Source: Bartonella sp. JB63 (GTDB taxonomy: Bacteria > Pseudomonadota > Alphaproteobacteria > Rhizobiales > Rhizobiaceae). From it: DNA of 64,000 nt. A program made the translations under genes and the position numbers. The first letter of the stretch is position 1. The number at the start of each line of letters is the position of its first letter. Positions 39,850-49,783 of the stretch are shown in pieces. The stretch covers positions 310,001-374,000 of the forward strand of contig NZ_CP019788.1 of assembly GCF_002022665.1 (NCBI RefSeq). The letters run 5' to 3'. Below the pieces are notes generated by a model. That model was not told the DNA's origin and did not search any database. It saw nothing but the letters and a program-made list of their open reading frames with translations.

Positions 39850-40644
39850 ATGGTCATGAAGTCACTGTCAATTGCAGCAACAGGTATGGCTGCTCAGCAA
39901 ACTAATCTTGACGTTATCGCTAATAATATGGCTAATATTAACACAACGGGTTTCAAGCGTGGGCGTGCAGAGTTTGCAGATTTAATGTATGTTGCAGATC
40001 GTGCAGTTGGTATTCCTAATATGCTTAATCAAGCTATTATACCTGAGGGTGCAATGATTGGGATGGGTGTGCGTACTGCCGCTGTTCGTACAGTTAATAC
40101 GCAGGGGGCCTTTGTGCAAACTGGTAACGCCTTGGATCTCGCTATTAATGGAAATGGTTGGTTTGAAATACAAGATCCTAATGGCAATGTTTTTTATACG
40201 CGTTCAGGTTCTTTTAATTTGAGTGAAACAGGGCAGATAATAACGTTAGATGGTAATTTAGTGCAGCCTGTTATTACCATTCCTATAGGAAGCAAAAATG
40301 TCACGGTTAGTCCTGATGGGACAGTTTATTATCAAACGGATGCAGATCCTAACGCTGTGGAAGCGGGTCGACTTCGTTTAGTGAATTTTGTCAATGAGGT
40401 AGGTCTAGAACCAATAGGGGATAATCTTTTCCGTGAGACACAAGCTTCTGGTGCACCGGTTCCAGGAGATCCAAAGGATGATGGATATGGCAGCATTATG
40501 CAGGCAATGCTTGAATCTTCTAATGTTGATCCAGTCAAAGAAATGACAGAGCTTATTGCAGCACAGCGTTCTTATGAAATGAATTCTAAAGTTATTCAGG
40601 CATCAGATGAAATGGCAGCGGTTGTTTCTAAAAATCTGAGGTAA
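39850..40644 (+). CDS. flgG: Flagellar distal rod protein FlgG
   Basis: Distal rod protein. Near the N-terminus SIAATGMAAQQTNLDVIANN with MANINTTGFKRGRAEFADLM is diagnostic, and the C-terminus reads SSNVDPVKEMTELIAAQRSY. The 264 residues match. TAGGAAAA precedes the ATG at 39850; a second ATG at 39856 (MKSLSI) is also plausible. flgA starts five bases after the stop. Confidence 0.96.
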   Translation: MVMKSLSIAATGMAAQQTNLDVIANNMANINTTGFKRGRAEFADLMYVADRAVGIPNMLNQAIIPEGAMIGMGVRTAAVRTVNTQGAFVQTGNALDLAINGNGWFEIQDPNGNVFYTRSGSFNLSETGQIITLDGNLVQPVITIPIGSKNVTVSPDGTVYYQTDADPNAVEAGRLRLVNFVNEVGLEPIGDNLFRETQASGAPVPGDPKDDGYGSIMQAMLESSNVDPVKEMTELIAAQRSYEMNSKVIQASDEMAAVVSKNLR

Positions 40645-40649
40645 ATGGT

Positions 40650-41102
40650 ATGAAAAATCTTTCGCTTATAAGTTTTTTGCTCTCATTTTTTTTATTAAAA
40701 GCAGCTTATGCTGATCGGATTGGTTTTCTTGTTCCTGATAAGTCGATTTATGCTGGTCAGCGTATAAGCGATATAGGTTTAAGCGAAAGGCATTTTTTTA
40801 TTAAATCTGATGCAGTTTCTTTGTATGTTACAGATATGAAACAAATTCTTCACAAGGTGGCAAAACGTACTTTAACAGCAGGCCGGCCTATTTCTCTTTC
40901 TTCTTTGGGAGACCCAGTTTTGGTTGAGCGTGGTCAGACAACAAAGTTAATTTTCCAAACACATAATCTGCAAATTACAGCTCTAGGTGTTGTTTTACAA
41001 TCAGGATCTTCTGGTGATGTCATTCGTGTTCGAAATTCCGATTCAGGACGTGTGGTTACGGGAACTGTTTTGCAAAATGGTGATGTGAGGGTAGGTTTTT
41101 AA
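40650..41102 (+). CDS. flgA: Flagellar P-ring assembly chaperone FlgA
   Basis: Periplasmic chaperone for FlgI. A signal peptide (LSLISFLLSFFLLKAAYA) is followed by a SAF-like domain (VPDKSIYAGQRISDIGLSER) and the C-terminal GDVIRVRNSDSGRVVTGTVL. The 150 residues match the short rhizobial form. Its stop overlaps the flgI ATG (TAATG). Confidence 0.93.
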   Translation: MKNLSLISFLLSFFLLKAAYADRIGFLVPDKSIYAGQRISDIGLSERHFFIKSDAVSLYVTDMKQILHKVAKRTLTAGRPISLSSLGDPVLVERGQTTKLIFQTHNLQITALGVVLQSGSSGDVIRVRNSDSGRVVTGTVLQNGDVRVGF

Positions 41103-42340
41103 TGGTTATGCGTTTTCTTATTCGTCTCTTGTCTTTCTTGGGGGTAGGATTGATTTTCTTTGCTTCAGCATTTGCAGATGAAAGCGGACAAAATACTGAA
41201 CAATATAACTCTACAGCGGAAGCTGATGCTGCATGGTTAGGGTCGGGTGGTAATCCTACACAAATGCATTATTCAGATTTATCACGTTCAAGTGCAGTAG
41301 CACGTTTAAAAGATATTGCAGTTGTTCAGGGTGTTCGTTCTAATCAATTGGTGGGTTATGGTTTGGTGATTGGTTTGAATGGTACAGGTGACTCTTTACG
41401 AAATGCACCTTTTACAGAGCAATCTATGCGAGCTATGCTAGATAATTTGGGAATTAGCCCTCCTGCAGGTGCATCGCGTGCTAATAATATAGCTGCTGTT
41501 ATTGTTACTGCTGAAATGATGCCCTTTGCAACTCCAGGATCACGGATTGATGTAACGGTTTCTTCATTAGGAGATGCAACATCTTTGCAAGGAGGAACGT
41601 TAGTGATGACGCCACTCCTTGGAGCGGATGGTAAAACCTATGCAGTGGCACAAGGCAATATGGTTATTTCCGGTTTTGGTGCCAAAGGGGTGGCAGAAAG
41701 TGTAACACAAGGTGTTCCTACATCAGGCCGTATTCCAAATGGTGCTCTTATAGAACGCAAGGTTGATGGCAATTTTAACCATAGTAACCAGATCATTATG
41801 GAATTACGAAATTCTGATTTTTCAACAGCAGTTCGTGTGTCCGATCTAATTAATATTTTTGCTAATAAGCGTTATAAACAACGGGTTGCTAGAGAACGTG
41901 ATGCAAAAACCATTGTTTTAAACAAACCACGCAATATTTCAATTACACGTTTTATTGCTGAAATTGAAGGATTACCTATTCCTACTGATGAAGTGGCACG
42001 TGTGGTTGTTGATGAACGTACAGGAACTGTTGTCATTGGTGAAAAAGTACGTGTTTCACGTGTTGCTATTTCACACGGTAGTTTAACAGTGCGAGTTACA
42101 GAGGAACCAAGTGTTTCACAGCCTAATCCTTTTAGTGAAACAGGCGATACAATTGTGGTTCCGAGAACATCAATTGATGTTGATCAATCGCCATCCAATA
42201 TTGGTATTTTGAATGGCGTCGATTTAGATAATCTCGTTAAAGGATTAAATCAAATTGGCGTTAAACCAACAGCAATTATAGCAGTCCTACAGGCAATTAA
42301 AACCTCGGGTGCTCTTCATGCGGAGCTCGTTGTCCAATGA
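41102..42340 (+). CDS. flgI: Flagellar P-ring protein FlgI
   Basis: Forms the periplasmic P ring. A signal peptide (FLIRLLSFLGVGLIFFASAF) and an extension of about 40 residues precede the conserved SAVARLKDIAVVQGVRSNQL and VGYGLVIGLNGTGDSLR. The end VDLDNLVKGLNQIGVKPTAI with AVLQAIKTSGALHAELVVQ is the FlgI hallmark. Length 412 residues. Its stop overlaps the motE ATG (ATGA). Confidence 0.96.
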   Translation: MVMRFLIRLLSFLGVGLIFFASAFADESGQNTEQYNSTAEADAAWLGSGGNPTQMHYSDLSRSSAVARLKDIAVVQGVRSNQLVGYGLVIGLNGTGDSLRNAPFTEQSMRAMLDNLGISPPAGASRANNIAAVIVTAEMMPFATPGSRIDVTVSSLGDATSLQGGTLVMTPLLGADGKTYAVAQGNMVISGFGAKGVAESVTQGVPTSGRIPNGALIERKVDGNFNHSNQIIMELRNSDFSTAVRVSDLINIFANKRYKQRVARERDAKTIVLNKPRNISITRFIAEIEGLPIPTDEVARVVVDERTGTVVIGEKVRVSRVAISHGSLTVRVTEEPSVSQPNPFSETGDTIVVPRTSIDVDQSPSNIGILNGVDLDNLVKGLNQIGVKPTAIIAVLQAIKTSGALHAELVVQ

Positions 42341-43053
42341 TAAGATTACACTTTTATATTTTTTCTCTGTTTATAGTAATATTCATGGTTTTTCCAGTAG
42401 GGAGAGGATATGTAAAAAATTTACCTGTACCAAGTCCTGCGCCAGAGAAGATTTCTTCATCTGTAGAGAGTGCAGAACAGAAATTAGCACCTGTTGAAGA
42501 TCCTAAATCAAAAATTGAAACTGTATCTCATCCGTCAAATCAACCGAATGGGACAACGGAGGCTGGTATAGAAACAAGAGCTCCTATTGTTTCATTAATA
42601 AAAGAGAAATCCGGAGGAAAATCTGAGGGGATATCTGGGACAAATACTGAAGAAGTAGAACGCTTTTGTAGCAATATTGGGAGTCAAGCTGCGGATGCTC
42701 GTTTTCAGTTACAGCATCGACAATTACAAGAATTGCGTGATCAAATTGGTGAACGTATAAAGATTTTAGAAGAAAAACAGAATGAATATAAAGTTTGGCT
42801 TGATAAACGCAATGAGTTTTTATCAATGGCAGAGAATTCTTTAGTTGAAATTATTAAGAAAATGCGTCCTGCTGCTGCTGCTGCTCAATTGGCTTTGATG
42901 AATGACCTCGTTGCAGCTTCGCTTGTACTTAAGCTAAGTCCTAAAGTATCGAGTGCTATTATGAATGAACTACCACCTGAAAAATCAGCTGAATTGACTC
43001 AGATATTAGTAAGCGCGCAACAAGTGTCGACAAAAAAGACACAAGCGCAATAG
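42337..43053 (+). CDS. motE: MotE-like periplasmic protein
   Basis: In rhizobia MotE is a periplasmic chaperone of MotC and lies between flgI and flgH, exactly as here. The 238 residues begin with a signal peptide (LHFYIFSLFIVIFMVFPVG), then a Pro/Ser-rich stretch, a coiled coil (LQELRDQIGERIKILEEKQN) and a MgtE-N-like helical end (AAQLALMNDLVAASLVLKLS, AIMNELPPEKSAELTQIL). The assignment rests on position and architecture. motC is present at 62068. Confidence 0.87.
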   Translation: MIRLHFYIFSLFIVIFMVFPVGRGYVKNLPVPSPAPEKISSSVESAEQKLAPVEDPKSKIETVSHPSNQPNGTTEAGIETRAPIVSLIKEKSGGKSEGISGTNTEEVERFCSNIGSQAADARFQLQHRQLQELRDQIGERIKILEEKQNEYKVWLDKRNEFLSMAENSLVEIIKKMRPAAAAAQLALMNDLVAASLVLKLSPKVSSAIMNELPPEKSAELTQILVSAQQVSTKKTQAQ

Positions 43054-43069
43054 AAGTAAAGATAAAATA

Positions 43070-43810
43070 ATGATGAAAATAAAGCAGATTAAAAATAAGA
43101 ATAGACATTCTTCTTTCTTGTGTTTAACAATTGGATTCGTTCTCATATTTATAACATTAGCCGGTTGTTCTTATAATGTGAAAGATTTTAATTCGGCACC
43201 AAATTTTTCACCGGTTCGTGCTAATTTAGGATATGCTTCTGGGAATGCAGCGAGTATTTATCCACCAGCACCAAGTGAAAGTCAATATTCGCTTTATCGT
43301 TCAAGCGCTAATAGCTTTTATCGTGATCCCCGAGCAATGAAGCCGGGCGATGTATTGACTGTGCAAATTTTCATTAATGATCGTGCTAGTTTTAATAATA
43401 AAAGCGATTTAAAGCGTGATTCTGGTTCCAAATATACAATTGGAGCGGGATATTCATTTATGAATAAACTTGCTGGTAGTATTGAGGGTGAGTCATCGAG
43501 TCAGTCTAAAGGGGATGCTAAGATAGAACGACAAGAAAATATTCGTTTGTCCATTGCAGCTATTGTAACAGATGTTTTGCCGAATGGTAATTTAGTCATT
43601 AATGGTTCACAGGAAGTTCGGGTTAATAATGAATTGCGTGTTCTCAATATTGCAGGATTGGTTCGTCCACGTGATATTTCAGGCAATAATATGATTGACT
43701 ATGACAAAATTGCTGAAGCACGCATTTCATATGGAGGACATGGACGTATGAGTGAAATACAACAACCTCCTTATGGTCAACAATTACTAAATCAGATTGC
43801 ACCTTTTTAA
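43070..43810 (+). CDS. flgH: Flagellar L-ring lipoprotein FlgH
   Basis: Outer-membrane L-ring protein. A lipoprotein signal ends in a lipobox LAGC near residue 33 (FITLAGCS). The body includes RDPRAMKPGDVLTVQIFIND, ASFNNKSDL, the conserved VTDVLPNGNLVINGSQEVRV and LVRPRDISGNNMIDYDKIAE. The 246 residues match. Confidence 0.95.
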   Translation: MMKIKQIKNKNRHSSFLCLTIGFVLIFITLAGCSYNVKDFNSAPNFSPVRANLGYASGNAASIYPPAPSESQYSLYRSSANSFYRDPRAMKPGDVLTVQIFINDRASFNNKSDLKRDSGSKYTIGAGYSFMNKLAGSIEGESSSQSKGDAKIERQENIRLSIAAIVTDVLPNGNLVINGSQEVRVNNELRVLNIAGLVRPRDISGNNMIDYDKIAEARISYGGHGRMSEIQQPPYGQQLLNQIAPF

Positions 43811-43928
43811 GGAATGAGTATATAGGTTCTTTTTGATTTTATTGTTCATTATCAAGAAATAGAAGATCATCAAAAATAACTTTTATTACATTGTTTATGT
43901 GACGAGATTTATGTAACAAGGAATTTTT

Positions 43929-44429
43929 ATGGCAGAAGAGCCGAAAAAAGAAGAAAGCATTGTGAAAAAAGAAAATAGCGTAAGAATCTTCCTGATTGTT
44001 GGGCTTGTTTTGACGTTAGTTGCTGCGGTTTCTGGATGGTTTTTAGGAGCATGGGTGAATCGGGAAATGGTAACAACTTCCAATAGTTCTAAAGAACCAT
44101 CAGTAGTCAAAACTTCAGAGTATCTTGTTGCTGCAGATTCCCATGTTGTCATTTTACCTCCTATTTTGACCAATATTGCAATGCCGGAAAATGCTTGGAT
44201 TCGAATGGAGGTTTCTTTAATTATTAAACCTAATGAGAATATTGAAGCTACTTTAACTGCTGACATATCAAATGATTTTTTGGCGTTTTTGCGTCAAGTC
44301 ACAATCGATCAAGTGAGGGGACCTTCGGGGTTAATGAATTTACGCGCTGATCTTTTAGATCGTGCTAGAGTTCGTTCTGGTAATAAAGTAAGTAATATTT
44401 TGATTTCAAGTTTGGTAGTAGAACAATGA
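43929..44429 (+). CDS. fliL: Flagellar basal body-associated protein FliL
   Basis: Inner-membrane protein near the stator. One membrane helix (IFLIVGLVLTLVAAVSGWFL) follows a short charged N-terminus; the periplasmic part has MEVSLIIKPNENIEATLTAD, FLAFLRQVTIDQVRGPSGLM and ends SNILISSLVVEQ. The 166 residues match. Its stop overlaps the fliP ATG (ATGA). Confidence 0.92.
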   Translation: MAEEPKKEESIVKKENSVRIFLIVGLVLTLVAAVSGWFLGAWVNREMVTTSNSSKEPSVVKTSEYLVAADSHVVILPPILTNIAMPENAWIRMEVSLIIKPNENIEATLTADISNDFLAFLRQVTIDQVRGPSGLMNLRADLLDRARVRSGNKVSNILISSLVVEQ

Positions 44430-45178
44430 AGCGGCTTAGCGGTCTTGTATTAATGATATTGTTGTTAGCGACAACTGCTGCTTTTGCGCAACGAGTGGGG
44501 ACTGAAAATGCTAATAGTCTTGCTGGATTATTTTCTTCTCCTGAAGGGTCGATTAGTGGACGAATTGTTCAGCTTTTCGGTTTATTGACTGTTTTATCAG
44601 TGGCACCTGGTTTATTGATTATGGTGACCAGTTTTACCCGTTTTGCCATTGCTTTTTCGCTGTTGCGTACAGGTTTAGGATTACAAACAACACCTTCCAA
44701 TCTTGTGATGATCTCATTAGCTTTGTTTATGTCTTTTTATGTAATGGCGCCGACATTTAATACAGCATGGGAGCAGGGGGTACAGCCTTTAGTAAATAAC
44801 AAAATCAGTGAACAACAAGCGATAGAAAAAATTAGTCAACCTTTTCGAGAATTTATGATATCGCAGGTCCGTGAGAAAGATCTTGATTTATTTGTTGATC
44901 TTTCTGATTCTTCTCTTCAAGTCAAAACAGGTGCTGATGTTGATTTTCGAGTTTTAATTCCTGCTTTTATGATTTCTGAATTGCGTCGTGGATTTGAAAT
45001 AGGCTTTCTCATTGTTCTTCCTTTTTTGGTGATAGATCTTGTTGTAGCTACGTTGACAATGTCAATGGGAATGATGATGCTGCCACCAACAGTTATTTCT
45101 CTACCGTTTAAAATTCTTTTTTTCGTATTAATCGATGGGTGGAATTTATTAGTTGGAAGCTTGATAAGATCTTTTTGA
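44426..45178 (+). CDS. fliP: Flagellar biosynthesis protein FliP
   Basis: Export-gate core protein. A signal peptide (LSGLVLMILLLATTAAFAQ) precedes the conserved LLIMVTSFTRFAIAFSLLRT with GLGLQTTPSN and the late IGFLIVLPFLVIDLVVATLT with MSMGMMMLPPTVISLPFKI. The 250 residues match. It ends the long forward operon that began with the DUF1217 gene; the autotransporter cluster follows. Confidence 0.96.
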   Translation: MKRLSGLVLMILLLATTAAFAQRVGTENANSLAGLFSSPEGSISGRIVQLFGLLTVLSVAPGLLIMVTSFTRFAIAFSLLRTGLGLQTTPSNLVMISLALFMSFYVMAPTFNTAWEQGVQPLVNNKISEQQAIEKISQPFREFMISQVREKDLDLFVDLSDSSLQVKTGADVDFRVLIPAFMISELRRGFEIGFLIVLPFLVIDLVVATLTMSMGMMMLPPTVISLPFKILFFVLIDGWNLLVGSLIRSF

Positions 45179-45898
45179 AGCTATATTTAAGATTATAACT
45201 TAAATTTTGTTATATTTTTAATAAAAATCAGAATTCATAATATAATTTATTATTACAAGTATGATTTTATTGCATGCGATTGTCTCATGTAGCTTGTTTT
45301 ATTCTTTAGAGACATTATGGCTATGATAGCTGTTATATGTTAATAACGTATATCCAATAATAATATCGTAATTTATAGATTCTTATTGAACATTTACCAT
45401 TAAATCTCTAGGACTAATCAGAGAAATGCTGTCGGCTATCAAATTAGCTGTATTCATTATTATTTAATGCATACATACTATATCGTTGATACTTCATAAA
45501 TCTTGATATAACTTTTTATCCTAACAAGTATAAAAAGAGATCGCATTTGTTTCATAAAAATTTTATTTGTGATTGTGCTCAAATAAAATGGTTGGTATAG
45601 GCTTAAATTTACAAGTCTAATGTTATTTTAGTAAAAAATTAACTATATTATTTGCTCTGATCTTTTCAGAGGAGCAATTGATGTAAATAAGTAACATTTT
45701 TTTAAAATTTAATTCGTTTTGAAACTAACAATCAACGAAAATTTTTAAGTTAATATATTTGAATTTCTTAGTTTATTAGGGTTTATTGCAATTTTTGCTA
45801 TGTTATGATACATAATCATTATAGTAATTAATAACTTTACATAATATATTTTTATTTGTAAAAATCCTCTTTGAGTTTTAAACAAAGGATTTTTGTAT
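45179..45898. other. Non-coding leader between fliP and autotransporter 1
   Basis: About 720 strongly AT-rich bases. No gene is seen. The 3' end holds a stem-loop described separately. Promoters for the autotransporter gene must lie here but none is unambiguous. Confidence 0.5.
45860..45894 (+). promoter_or_regulatory. Stem-loop covering the ribosome binding site of autotransporter 1
   Basis: AAAAATCCTCTTTG at 45860-45873 can pair with CAAAGGATTTTT at 45883-45894, leaving a two-base bulge and a nine-base loop. The right arm contains the AAAGGA ribosome binding site (45884-45889) of the ATG at 45899. The structure could also act as a weak terminator because its end is T-rich. Confidence 0.45.
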
Positions 45899-48055
45899 AT
45901 GAAATGGAAAATATTATATGCTACTGTAGGATTTTTTGGTTTCCCTTTAAATTTTAATTGCATTCAAGCTGCAAATGCTGTTGAAAGTGTAAATAACGGG
46001 GTAGTGACTAGACCTCTTGAGACTATAAGAAGTGCAAAACATAATATCACATCAGATTTGATTGGGATTTATGCAGATGGTAAGGCTTTTGATGCTGTGG
46101 GATATAATATAGGCGGAAAAGCACTGGCTGGCATAGTGTGCGATAATGGTTGTGTGGTCAATATTAAAGATTCGACTGTAAATGTTTCTGGAATGAACAC
46201 TTATGGTATCATCCTTAAAAATACTAATCTTTTAAAGATGAACACTCAACAAAAAAGTGCTGGACAACAAAATTATGTAAATTATGTAAATATTTTTAAT
46301 TCAAAATTTTTATCTCCGGAAATAGGTATTAATTCAAATGGACCAGGTGCTGTTACTCTTTATAATTCAGAGATTCGTTCTAATATTTTATTAGACGATC
46401 AATCTGGGGTGGATTCCTCTTATAAAGCTTTACCTACGATTTTGCTTGCAAAAAACTCCGTTTTAGAGGGACGTGTAAGGATTAAGGGAATAATATCTAC
46501 TTTTATAGGTCTTCAAAACTCACAATGGATTCTACCAACTGATTTGATGTGGGGGAAGCAAGTACGACCAGAATCCACTGTTAATATGCTTAAACTTATC
46601 AATAGTTCTGTTATATTTGATAAAAAGGTCGATGGTGTTTATCAGACTTTATATATAAAACCTGCAGAAGAAAATAAAGCAACTCCTCCATTGGCTAGAC
46701 CTTCGCAATATACCGCAGTTGGTGATGCGAGGGTTTATTTCAATGTGGGCAGTGTAGATTCTGACAAACTTATAATTGAGACGAATGTACAAGGTGTTAC
46801 CACAGTTTATATTAATCACGTTAAAGATCCGGAACAAATTAAAAGTTCGGAAAAAACTACAAATTTACAGAATTTACAGACAGGAATTACGCTTATTAAA
46901 GCTCCTGGGTTTGTAAATGAAAATGCCTTCAAATTAGCTCATGGTTATATTGCACTGGACGGTTTGCCTTATAGGTATATCCTTAAAGCAGTATCTGTAC
47001 CTGTTAAAGAAGTTAGGACGAATGAACCGCTTACTAAGTGGCATTTCAATTGGCATTTCAGGTTGAAAAATGAATATATAGATTCTCAATCACAAGTGAG
47101 ATCTCTTGTCCCGCAAATGGCAAGCTATTTAGTCATGCCTAATGCTTTATTCTCTTCGGGTATCTCTGATATTAATAATCAGAATAAAGTGTTGGCTGAT
47201 ATGCGAGAAAGATTAGTCTCGAGTAAAAAGAAGGGATCCCTCTTTTTGTCCTCTTATGGTAACGTAGCAAACTTTTCATCTATCCGCAATCCGTTACAAT
47301 ATGGTTATGGTGCTGATACAGTGTATGCTGCTTTACAAACTGGTGCTGTTTTAGGTTCTTTTGAAAATGAAAATATCATTACAAACTTCGGTCTGTTGGG
47401 AACCTATGGTAAAGTATCTTTTACTCCAAAAGATATGGAGGGCTCTGCGAAAAGTTCCCTTGATAAGTGGTCAGTTTCAGCTTTTGGTAGTGTTCAACAT
47501 GATAACAATTTGTATATGAATGCACTTTTATCTTATGGTATCGTGAAAGGACACATTAAGACTGCTGTTATCGATAACGTTGCAGAAATTGATGATACAA
47601 AAATGTTCAGTGTATCTGGAACTGTCGGTCAAAAATTAGCAACTGGTGTTGAGAATGTATCTTTTGAACCCCAAGCACAACTTATTTATCAAAGTGTTAT
47701 GTTTAATAACATTTTAGATATTGATAAACTTCAAGTTAATATGAAGGACCCTAATCAATGGTTAGCACGCGTAGGTGGTCGTTTAACTAAAACTACTGTT
47801 GTTGAAAAAGATAGTGTCGTTTCTTTTTATGGAAAACTGAATGTTATGAAGACTCTTAGTGCGAGTGATACGATAGAAGTTGGTGATACTTTTCATCTTG
47901 ATTCTATGGGATCTGCCATTGAGGGTGGTTTAGGTATTAATGTACAATTAACTAAGAAGATTCTATTCCACGGTGATGCCAGTTACCAAAAAAGGCTATC
48001 AAAAACTGGTGTATCTGGAGCATCTTTTTCAGGAAGGTTACATTATCGTTTTTAA
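45899..48055 (+). CDS. Autotransporter 1 (type V secretion, Bartonella type)
   Basis: Predicted surface protein of 718 residues. The start at 45899 (MKWKILYATVGFFGFPLN) has AAAGGA nine bases upstream; a TTG at 45893 lies too close. A signal peptide (to about AFNCIQAANA) is followed by a beta-helix-type passenger (about 25-400) and a C-terminal autotransporter barrel from about residue 405 (MASYLVMPNALFSSG), ending in the outer-membrane sorting signature GRLHYRF. From 47117 to the stop the encoded protein is identical to that of autotransporter 2. It resembles the Iba/BafA group of Bartonella autotransporters, but I cannot assign it to a named member. Confidence 0.9.
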   Translation: MKWKILYATVGFFGFPLNFNCIQAANAVESVNNGVVTRPLETIRSAKHNITSDLIGIYADGKAFDAVGYNIGGKALAGIVCDNGCVVNIKDSTVNVSGMNTYGIILKNTNLLKMNTQQKSAGQQNYVNYVNIFNSKFLSPEIGINSNGPGAVTLYNSEIRSNILLDDQSGVDSSYKALPTILLAKNSVLEGRVRIKGIISTFIGLQNSQWILPTDLMWGKQVRPESTVNMLKLINSSVIFDKKVDGVYQTLYIKPAEENKATPPLARPSQYTAVGDARVYFNVGSVDSDKLIIETNVQGVTTVYINHVKDPEQIKSSEKTTNLQNLQTGITLIKAPGFVNENAFKLAHGYIALDGLPYRYILKAVSVPVKEVRTNEPLTKWHFNWHFRLKNEYIDSQSQVRSLVPQMASYLVMPNALFSSGISDINNQNKVLADMRERLVSSKKKGSLFLSSYGNVANFSSIRNPLQYGYGADTVYAALQTGAVLGSFENENIITNFGLLGTYGKVSFTPKDMEGSAKSSLDKWSVSAFGSVQHDNNLYMNALLSYGIVKGHIKTAVIDNVAEIDDTKMFSVSGTVGQKLATGVENVSFEPQAQLIYQSVMFNNILDIDKLQVNMKDPNQWLARVGGRLTKTTVVEKDSVVSFYGKLNVMKTLSASDTIEVGDTFHLDSMGSAIEGGLGINVQLTKKILFHGDASYQKRLSKTGVSGASFSGRLHYRF

Positions 48056-48171
48056 TAGGTTAATGCTGCTTTAATAAAGAAGGCAATATAATTTATTGCC
48101 TTCTTTTTTAAATTTTTAATATTGTTCTGGAAGATTATTCTACTTATTTATACATAAAATCTAAAGTATTT
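47117..48171 (+). repeat. Left arm of 1.06-kb inverted repeat (barrel plus terminator)
   Basis: This arm pairs with 48729-49783 on the opposite strand; paired positions sum to 96900. Wherever I compared bases (for example 47281-47340, 48061-48171) they were identical, and the encoded barrel is identical throughout. The stretch just outside the start has scattered mismatches (CCGCAAATGG against CCACGAATGG). Confidence 0.9.
48076..48109 (+). terminator. Rho-independent terminator of autotransporter 1
   Basis: AAAGAAGGCAATA, loop TAATT, then TATTGCCTTCTTT and more T: a 13-bp perfect stem with a T tail, 20 bases after the stop. It is repeated in mirror image after autotransporter 2. Confidence 0.9.
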
Positions 48172-48728
48172 TAATAATGATGGTTTTTAGTTGTATCAAA
48201 AAAGCAGCATGATATAGTGCCTTTTTTTACTTACAGTAATTTTTCTATTCAAAAAATCTATATTCTTTTTATTAAAGGCCTCTTCTTCCTTTTTTACGAT
48301 GAAAAAAAAACATTATTGTAATAGCTTTTTTATATTTATAATTATCTAATAAGAGTATGTGCTTTAGCTGTATTATAGAATAAATATCTCGATTCAATGC
48401 AGCCATATGTTTTAATATATATTGAGAAGGTTTGAGATCTCTCTATTCTCTCATAGGTTTTGGAATGCAGATGTATATCTGCCTTTGATTGATTTTGAAT
48501 AACAGAAATACAGTATAATTATAAGAAATGGATTCCAAAAATTAAAAAACAATGTTTTTTAATTTTATCATCTCTTTTAAATTCACTTTACAGCCTTGAA
48601 AATTATTTAGAACAATATTCTTAATAATGAAGCTTAGAATTGTAAACTTCAATACAGAAATTAGAGTTTTATTAACAATAATATAAAAGCTGAAACACTT
48701 CGTTAGTCTGAATTGGGATATGTTACTG
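48172..48728. other. Spacer between the inverted-repeat arms
   Basis: A 557-base AT-rich spacer between convergent genes. No coding potential is seen. It would form the loop of a large hairpin or the segment bounded by the recombining arms. Confidence 0.6.
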
Positions 48729-49783
48729 AAATACTTTAGATTTTATGTATAAATAAGTAGAATAATCTTCCAGAACAATATTAAAAATTTAAAAAAGAAG
48801 GCAATAAATTATATTGCCTTCTTTATTAAAGCAGCATTAACCTATTAAAAACGATAATGTAACCTTCCTGAAAAAGATGCTCCAGATACACCAGTTTTTG
48901 ATAGCCTTTTTTGGTAACTGGCATCACCGTGGAATAGAATCTTCTTAGTTAATTGTACATTAATACCTAAACCACCCTCAATGGCAGATCCCATAGAATC
49001 AAGATGAAAAGTATCACCAACTTCTATCGTATCACTCGCACTAAGAGTCTTCATAACATTCAGTTTTCCATAAAAAGAAACGACACTATCTTTTTCAACA
49101 ACAGTAGTTTTAGTTAAACGACCACCTACGCGTGCTAACCATTGATTAGGGTCCTTCATATTAACTTGAAGTTTATCAATATCTAAAATGTTATTAAACA
49201 TAACACTTTGATAAATAAGTTGTGCTTGGGGTTCAAAAGATACATTCTCAACACCAGTTGCTAATTTTTGACCGACAGTTCCAGATACACTGAACATTTT
49301 TGTATCATCAATTTCTGCAACGTTATCGATAACAGCAGTCTTAATGTGTCCTTTCACGATACCATAAGATAAAAGTGCATTCATATACAAATTGTTATCA
49401 TGTTGAACACTACCAAAAGCTGAAACTGACCACTTATCAAGGGAACTTTTCGCAGAGCCCTCCATATCTTTTGGAGTAAAAGATACTTTACCATAGGTTC
49501 CCAACAGACCGAAGTTTGTAATGATATTTTCATTTTCAAAAGAACCTAAAACAGCACCAGTTTGTAAAGCAGCATACACTGTATCAGCACCATAACCATA
49601 TTGTAACGGATTGCGGATAGATGAAAAGTTTGCTACGTTACCATAAGAGGACAAAAAGAGGGATCCCTTCTTTTTACTCGAGACTAATCTTTCTCGCATA
49701 TCAGCCAACACTTTATTCTGATTATTAATATCAGAGATACCCGAAGAGAATAAAGCATTAGGCATGACTAAATAGCTTGCCAT
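48729..49783 (-). repeat. Right arm of 1.06-kb inverted repeat
   Basis: Mirror copy of 47117-48171. It includes the terminator and the barrel of autotransporter 2. Confidence 0.9.
48791..48824 (-). terminator. Rho-independent terminator of autotransporter 2
   Basis: Mirror copy of the autotransporter 1 terminator, with the T tail on the minus strand, 21 bases beyond the stop codon. Confidence 0.9.
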
